Shown: piece after piece, positions 4,911 to 8,565 of the stretch
Layout of the letters: each line of letters opens with the position of its first letter
How positions within the stretch are numbered: the stretch's first letter is position 1
From: Actinomycetota bacterium
GTDB taxonomy: Bacteria; Actinomycetota; Actinomycetes; Streptosporangiales; Streptosporangiaceae
Direction: 5' to 3'
Length of the DNA: 8,565 nt
NCBI GenBank assembly: GCA_003168295.1
Contig: PMST01000370.1
Location: forward strand, 2,749 to 11,313
Program-made: the position numbers and the translations under genes
Notes under the pieces: generated by a model
Told to the model about the DNA's origin: nothing
Seen by the model: the letters and a program-made list of their open reading frames with translations, nothing else
The model's database searches: none

Positions 4911-6454
4911 TGGACACCGACGTGATCATCGTGGGCGCCGGGCCGGCCGGCCTGATGCTGGCCGGCGAGCTGCGCCTGGCTGGAGTGCGGCCGCTGGTCC
5001 TGGAGCGGCAGCCAGAGATTCTTCAGACCCCGAAGGCCGGCGGCCTCGGCGGGCAGATCCTGCAGCTGCTGCGCTACCGGGGCCTGCTTGACCGGTTCGA
5101 AGCGGCCAGCACCAACCCCCACCCGGCTCTCAGATTCCCGTTCGGCGGAATGCATCTGGACTTCACCCATCTGGCCGACCCCCCGCTGCGGGCCCTGTCG
5201 CTCCCGCAAGTTCGACTCGAGCGACTGCTCGATGAACGCGCCCGCGAACTCGGCGCCGAGGTGCGCCGCGGACACGAGGTGGTGGCCGGGGTCGGCCAGA
5301 ACGACGTCACGGTGACCGCCGGCGTGCACGGCCCGGACGGGCGGTACCAGGCGACCGCCCGGTACCTGGTGGGCTGCGACGGCCCGCGCAGCAGGGTCCG
5401 CGAGCTGGCCAGGATCCCGTTCCCCGGCACTACCTATCTAGAGGTCAACCGGCTGGGCCAGGTCACCGTGCCCGATTCGGTGACCCAGCTGGGCGACGGC
5501 GACCTCGACGTTCCCGGGCTGGGCCGGATCCGTCAAGGCTTCACCCGGACAGACCGCGGTGTGTTCGCGTTCGGGTCGCTCACCTCCGGGGGTTTGCTCG
5601 TCCAGACCACCGAAGACGAGTCCGCCGAAGCCGAGTTCGACGATGACGCGCCGATGTCCCTGACCGAGCTCCAGGACAGCATCCGCCGCGTGCTCGGCGC
5701 GGATCTCCCCCTGGAAGAAGCGACCCGGCTCTCCCGCTACCAGTTTCAGGCCCGGCAGGCCGAACGGTACCGCGACAGGCGGATCCTGCTGGCCGGCGAT
5801 GCGGCTCACCTGTTTCCCGCCACCGGCATAGGCCTCAACGTCGGCATGCTCGACGCGGTCAACCTCGCCTGGAAGCTGGCCGCCGCCATCGGTGGCTGGG
5901 CGCCGGCCGGGTTGCTGGACACCTATCACGGTGAACGCCACTTCGCCGGAGCCCGCGGGCTGCTCCAGACCCGGGCTCAGGTGGCGCTGCGGCGCGGACA
6001 CGACCCAGCCGCCGAGGCGCTCCGGGACCTCTTCGGCGAACTGCTGACCGACGAGCAGCCATTGCGCCGCATCGGAGCCCTCATCGCCGGCACCGACATC
6101 CGCTACCCGCTCCCCAGCTCCAGCCAGCACCCCCTGACCGGTACCTTCGCACCGGACCTCACCCTGCATACCGGCCGGGGCACCACCAGCGTCGCGGAAC
6201 TCATGCACACCGGACGGCCGGTTTTCCTCGACCTCGCCGACCGCCCGGACCTCCGCGAGATCGCCCGGGACTGGCAGCATCGCATCGACATCCACACCGC
6301 AGAAACCGGTCACCGGCCAGCCGACGCCCTGCTGATCCGCCCGGACGCCTACATCGCCTGGGCCGCGGCCACCGGCGAACCCGCCGGCACCGCCGCGCCC
6401 GCGCTGCGAGATGCGCTCTCCTACTGGTTCGGCACACCTCTGGAAGCGCATTGA
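4910..6454 (+). CDS. FAD-dependent aromatic monooxygenase (class A, PheA/TfdB type)
   Basis: This 514-residue flavoprotein would hydroxylate a phenolic or polyketide-like aromatic using NAD(P)H and O2. It has the FAD Rossmann motif VIIVGAGPAGLMLAGELRLAG (residues 5-25) closing with Glu32, the DG motif YLVGCDGPRSRVR (152-164) and the GD motif RILLAGDAAHLFPATGIGLN (291-310). A C-terminal thioredoxin-like domain lies at about 415-510. Length and order fit the group of aromatic polyketide hydroxylases, rifampicin monooxygenase and phenol hydroxylases; the substrate cannot be read. ATG at 4910 has GGGGAG 9 nt upstream and starts right at the Rossmann strand; the open frame reaches back to 4685, but that part reads through the control region. 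The start overlaps the stop of the leader ORF. It is convergent with the glutamic peptidase gene, with 28 bp between the stops. It is divergent from the enol-lactonase-like gene, so a shared aromatic degradation or modification role is inferred. Confidence 0.9.
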   Translation: MDTDVIIVGAGPAGLMLAGELRLAGVRPLVLERQPEILQTPKAGGLGGQILQLLRYRGLLDRFEAASTNPHPALRFPFGGMHLDFTHLADPPLRALSLPQVRLERLLDERARELGAEVRRGHEVVAGVGQNDVTVTAGVHGPDGRYQATARYLVGCDGPRSRVRELARIPFPGTTYLEVNRLGQVTVPDSVTQLGDGDLDVPGLGRIRQGFTRTDRGVFAFGSLTSGGLLVQTTEDESAEAEFDDDAPMSLTELQDSIRRVLGADLPLEEATRLSRYQFQARQAERYRDRRILLAGDAAHLFPATGIGLNVGMLDAVNLAWKLAAAIGGWAPAGLLDTYHGERHFAGARGLLQTRAQVALRRGHDPAAEALRDLFGELLTDEQPLRRIGALIAGTDIRYPLPSSSQHPLTGTFAPDLTLHTGRGTTSVAELMHTGRPVFLDLADRPDLREIARDWQHRIDIHTAETGHRPADALLIRPDAYIAWAAATGEPAGTAAPALRDALSYWFGTPLEAH

Positions 6455-6482
6455 TCTGCAGGACAACAGGCCCTAGACGCTC

Positions 6483-7427
6483 TCAGGACCAGCCTTCCCA
6501 TTGCACGACGGCCGCCGTGGGTGAGGCGATGGATGCCCGGGTGAGCGCCCCGGCACTGCCCTGGATATTGGTGACTACGCCATCTGTGAGATTGAAGGCG
6601 TGGTGCTGAGTCCCGGCGGAGCAGTCGCTGAACGTTACCGGGACGAAGTCCGGCAGGTCGGCGGAGATCCCCTCGATGATCCACTCGGCGGAGGCACCGG
6701 CTGAGGTAACGCCGGGCCGCGCGTTGATACCCACGCTCGTCACCTGGCCGGTCCCCAGGTTCTGCATCGAGACGAAGCCATGGTCGGGCTCGGGTGCGCA
6801 CACCAGGAAGGACACGGTGTTGCCGGTGGCGACCGGGAAATTCGTCACTTGTACGGCCGGATCCTGGTACTGCGTGGTGTACCACTCGGTCCACGCCCAC
6901 CAGTTCACGCTGGCGGGACCGGGAAAGAGCCAGAAGTCAGGTGTGAGCGTGGCCGCGATGCCCGCCTGCAGGACCTGACCGTTGTTGAAACCGTCCAGGC
7001 CAACCCAGAAACCGACGGTAATCGGTTCCGCAGGCGCGGGATCCCAGGGAATTATCTCCGGGACGACCCACTCGGCGAATACCGTGGTGGCCGGCTCGGG
7101 CGGCGAGTATCCGAGCGATGACGTCACGACCGCGACCCCGCCCCAGCCGCTAGGCCCGAAGTCAGGATCTTGACCGCCGAGCGGATCGCGGCGGCTCATG
7201 ACCGGGTCGATCGCGAGTTCCGCCTTGACGTACCGGGCGGGCCGGACGAAGGCGCGCTTGAACAGCCGCGCGAGCTCAGGCTCGGTCTCAGGGTCAGGCC
7301 GCCGCGGGAGCCCGTGCCGCCGGAGCAGCCCGGGCGCTGCGGTATGCGGATCGAAGCCCTCGGGCGGCGGGTCGTACGTGCGCATCAGCGTGAGCACATC
7401 GGTTTGCGTAATTTCGGTGTCAGTCAA
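6483..7427 (-). CDS. G1-family glutamic endopeptidase (eqolisin-like)
   Basis: This is a 314-residue protein. The C-terminal two thirds match the eqolisin (G1, Peptidase_A4) fold: GWGGVAV (94-100), FAEWVVPEI (117-125), FWVGLDGFNNGQVLQAG (140-156), WWAWTEWY (176-183) and GASAEWIIEGI (244-254). The catalytic Gln and Glu of fungal scytalidoglutamic peptidase correspond to Gln154 and Glu248. Fungal members are secreted acid proteases. Here the first 90 residues are a charged segment (APGLLRRHGLPRRPDPETEP at about 31-50) with no signal peptide or membrane helix, so location is unclear; it may be a pro-region or the protein may be cytosolic. TTG at 7427 is chosen because AGGGGG lies 5 nt upstream; GTG at 7466 is open but has no ribosome site. 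It is on the same strand as the SDR gene, 129 bp downstream of it. Confidence 0.85.
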   Translation of the reverse strand: MTDTEITQTDVLTLMRTYDPPPEGFDPHTAAPGLLRRHGLPRRPDPETEPELARLFKRAFVRPARYVKAELAIDPVMSRRDPLGGQDPDFGPSGWGGVAVVTSSLGYSPPEPATTVFAEWVVPEIIPWDPAPAEPITVGFWVGLDGFNNGQVLQAGIAATLTPDFWLFPGPASVNWWAWTEWYTTQYQDPAVQVTNFPVATGNTVSFLVCAPEPDHGFVSMQNLGTGQVTSVGINARPGVTSAGASAEWIIEGISADLPDFVPVTFSDCSAGTQHHAFNLTDGVVTNIQGSAGALTRASIASPTAAVVQWEGWS

Positions 7428-7432
7428 CGGAA

Positions 7433-7438
7433 CCCCCT
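7433..7438 (-). promoter_or_regulatory. Ribosome binding site deciding a TTG start for the glutamic peptidase
   Basis: The minus strand reads AGGGGG five bases before TTG at 7427. The upstream GTG at 7466 has no purine-rich site at a suitable distance, so the shorter form is preferred. Confidence 0.55.
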
Positions 7439-7556
7439 GGTTGCCTTGCTGCACGGCCGGATCCACGGCAAGCCAGCCGACCGCCGCAGCCTGGATGCTG
7501 TCAGTGCTTACAGAGCGAGCAGGAGGAACTCCGATACATATATCTTCAGGTGGCGT

Positions 7557-8393
7557 TCAGCGCAGGTTGGCGCCCGCATCGACGCGGATCGCGCTCCCTG
7601 TCATGTAGCGGCCCTCTTCCGAGCACAGCCAGAGCATCGCGTTCGAGATGTCGATAGGTTCCACCACGCGCACGGGCAGCGCGTTGACCAAAGCGAGGCC
7701 GTCCTGCTCCGTCTGCGTCGCCCAGTGCTCTTCCATCATCCGGTTGTTAATCATCGGCGTGTTGACGCCCGTCGGCTGGATAACATTCACCCGGATTCCG
7801 TGCACGGCCAGGATACTCGCGTAATTGCGCATCAGGTTGACGAGTGCGGCCTTGGCCGCCGCGTAGCCGAGCAGGCCGAGGGTCTTGCCGTGCTCAGTCC
7901 GCATCATGGGCTCGACCGCCGCCATCGAGCCGGTGATGACGATCGCTCCCCCGTGCCCCTGGGCGATCAGGCGCGGGTAGGTTAGCTCGACGGTGTGCAT
8001 GACGCCGGTCAGCACGACCCCGAGCGTGTCGTGCCAGGCGCGGAGTTCATTGGCGTGATCGCCGCGGGTCGGCATGATGCCCGCGTTAGCCAGCACGAAG
8101 TCCAGGTGGCCCAGTTCGGCTAGGCCCTCGTCGAGCACCTTTCGCAGTGACTCGCGGTCCCGGACGTCCCCGACCCCGGCGACCATCCGCCGGTCGAGCG
8201 TCTCGACCATGGCGACCGTATCGTCAAGATCTGCGCGCGTCGCCAGCGGATAGCCGACATCGGGAATGTCGGCGCAGATGTCGACGCCGATGATGTCGGC
8301 GCCCTCCGCCGCGAACCGCACCGCGTGCGAGCGCCCCTGCCCGCGTGCCGCCCCGGTGATGAACGCAACCTTTCCCTCAAGTCGTCCTGCCAT
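7557..8393 (-). CDS. Mycofactocin-coupled type SDR family oxidoreductase
   Basis: This 278-residue dehydrogenase/reductase acts on an alcohol or ketone. N-terminal FITGAARGQGRSHAVRFA (11-28) holds the TGxxxGxG nucleotide motif, followed by GADIIGVDICADIP (31-44). The insert at about 44-70, characteristic of SDRs with tightly held NAD that depend on mycofactocin (carveol dehydrogenase-like), comes next. Further on are NAGI (103-106), Ser156, Tyr177 and Lys181 (YAAAK), and IQPTGVNTPM (205-214). Ser156 to Tyr177 spans 21 positions, against about 13 in the classical family, so the substrate loop is longer. ATG at 8393 is chosen over ATG at 8399 because AGGAGG (8407-8402) is 8 nt from the former and only 2 nt from the latter. 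No mycofactocin biosynthesis gene is in the window, so cofactor recycling would rely on genes elsewhere. A tannase-like fragment begins immediately upstream on the opposite strand. Confidence 0.9.
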   Translation of the reverse strand: MAGRLEGKVAFITGAARGQGRSHAVRFAAEGADIIGVDICADIPDVGYPLATRADLDDTVAMVETLDRRMVAGVGDVRDRESLRKVLDEGLAELGHLDFVLANAGIMPTRGDHANELRAWHDTLGVVLTGVMHTVELTYPRLIAQGHGGAIVITGSMAAVEPMMRTEHGKTLGLLGYAAAKAALVNLMRNYASILAVHGIRVNVIQPTGVNTPMINNRMMEEHWATQTEQDGLALVNALPVRVVEPIDISNAMLWLCSEEGRYMTGSAIRVDAGANLR

Positions 8394-8412
8394 GGCCATC
8401 GCCTCCTGCACC

Positions 8413-8556
8413 ATTGCGACCAACAACCCCAACCTGTCCACGTTTCGGGACGAGGGCGGGACGATCCTCATCTGGCCCGGGCTGGCCGACAAGATCATCT
8501 TCCCCCAGGGCACGATCAACTACTCCCAGCGCTGCCGGCCTGCTCCGCGATGCTAG
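8413..8556 (+). pseudogene. Orphan tannase/feruloyl esterase C-terminal fragment
   Basis: On the plus strand this 47-codon stretch reads IATNNPNLSTFRDEGGTILI, then WPGLADKIIFPQGTINYSQR, then a short unrelated tail to TAG at 8554. This matches the tannase/feruloyl esterase pattern NPDLSAFRxRGGKLLLWHGxADxxIPPxGTIxYYxRV as I remember it, which carries the acid of the catalytic triad (here the Asp of LADK). There is no start codon, ribosome site or N-terminal catalytic part. Upstream of 8413 the frame is simply antisense to the SDR gene. Downstream homology stops at about 8530, before the region where the family has its catalytic His. The usual WHG is WPG here. It is therefore a decayed relic; the window edge prevents testing whether more of it lies to the right in another frame. 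Confidence 0.75.
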
Positions 8557-8565
8557 ATCTGCCCG

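Noticed and set aside
5438..6466. Minus-strand open frame of 342 codons
   Set aside because: It is antisense to the FAD monooxygenase; its Gly/Val/Glu-rich translation is typical of a GC-rich shadow frame.
7428..7556. Promoter or small gene between the SDR and the glutamic peptidase
   Set aside because: There is an AT-rich ATACATATATC patch (7533-7543) and an AGGAGG on the plus strand with no start codon after it. No credible -35/-10 pair or ORF could be supported.
7170..7985. Plus-strand open frame of 271 codons
   Set aside because: It lies antisense to both the glutamic peptidase and the SDR, and no motif is present in its translation.

Overview
This looks like chromosomal DNA from a high-GC actinobacterium. 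The evidence is the strong G/C bias at third codon positions, GTG and TTG starts behind clear Shine-Dalgarno sequences, an N-terminal crotonyl-CoA carboxylase/reductase close to the streptomycete form as recalled, and a mycofactocin-coupled type short-chain dehydrogenase. Genus cannot be fixed from the window. No tRNA, rRNA, CRISPR array, insertion sequence or phage gene was seen.

Layout: (1) positions 1-695, minus strand: N-terminal half of ccr, running off the left edge, with an AT-rich regulatory patch upstream (804-853). (2) 891-2042, minus: a fused alpha/beta-hydrolase/OsmC protein. It is divergent from a small coiled-coil, phasin-like gene at 2222-2587, and the shared gap holds a striking 27-bp dyad. 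(3) 2642-3730, minus: a FUSC/aromatic-acid-exporter type membrane protein. (4) 3894-4679, minus: a 3-oxoadipate enol-lactonase-like hydrolase. It is divergent from a class A FAD monooxygenase (4910-6454, plus). A second dyad lies in that gap, and an overlooked 27-codon Thr/Gly-rich leader ORF has a stop codon that overlaps the monooxygenase start. (5) 6483-7427, minus: a bacterial G1-type glutamic peptidase with a TTG start and no visible signal peptide. (6) 7557-8393, minus: a mycofactocin-type SDR. (7) 8413-8556, plus: an orphan fragment that reads like the C-terminal region of a tannase/feruloyl esterase.

Two functional themes can be inferred. The left part concerns C4 acyl-CoA chemistry: ccr, plus a possible granule-associated protein that may link crotonyl-CoA to polyhydroxyalkanoate or ethylmalonyl-CoA metabolism. 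The middle and right part has an aromatic-compound flavour: hydroxylase, enol-lactonase-like hydrolase, ArAE-like exporter, alcohol dehydrogenase and tannase remnant. No complete pathway and no regulator gene is visible. The least ordinary elements are the coupled leader ORF with 9-bp repeats, three intergenic dyads, the hydrolase/OsmC fusion that appears to lack its usual insert regions, the Phe-to-Tyr change at the CCR CO2 pocket, and the tannase remnant.
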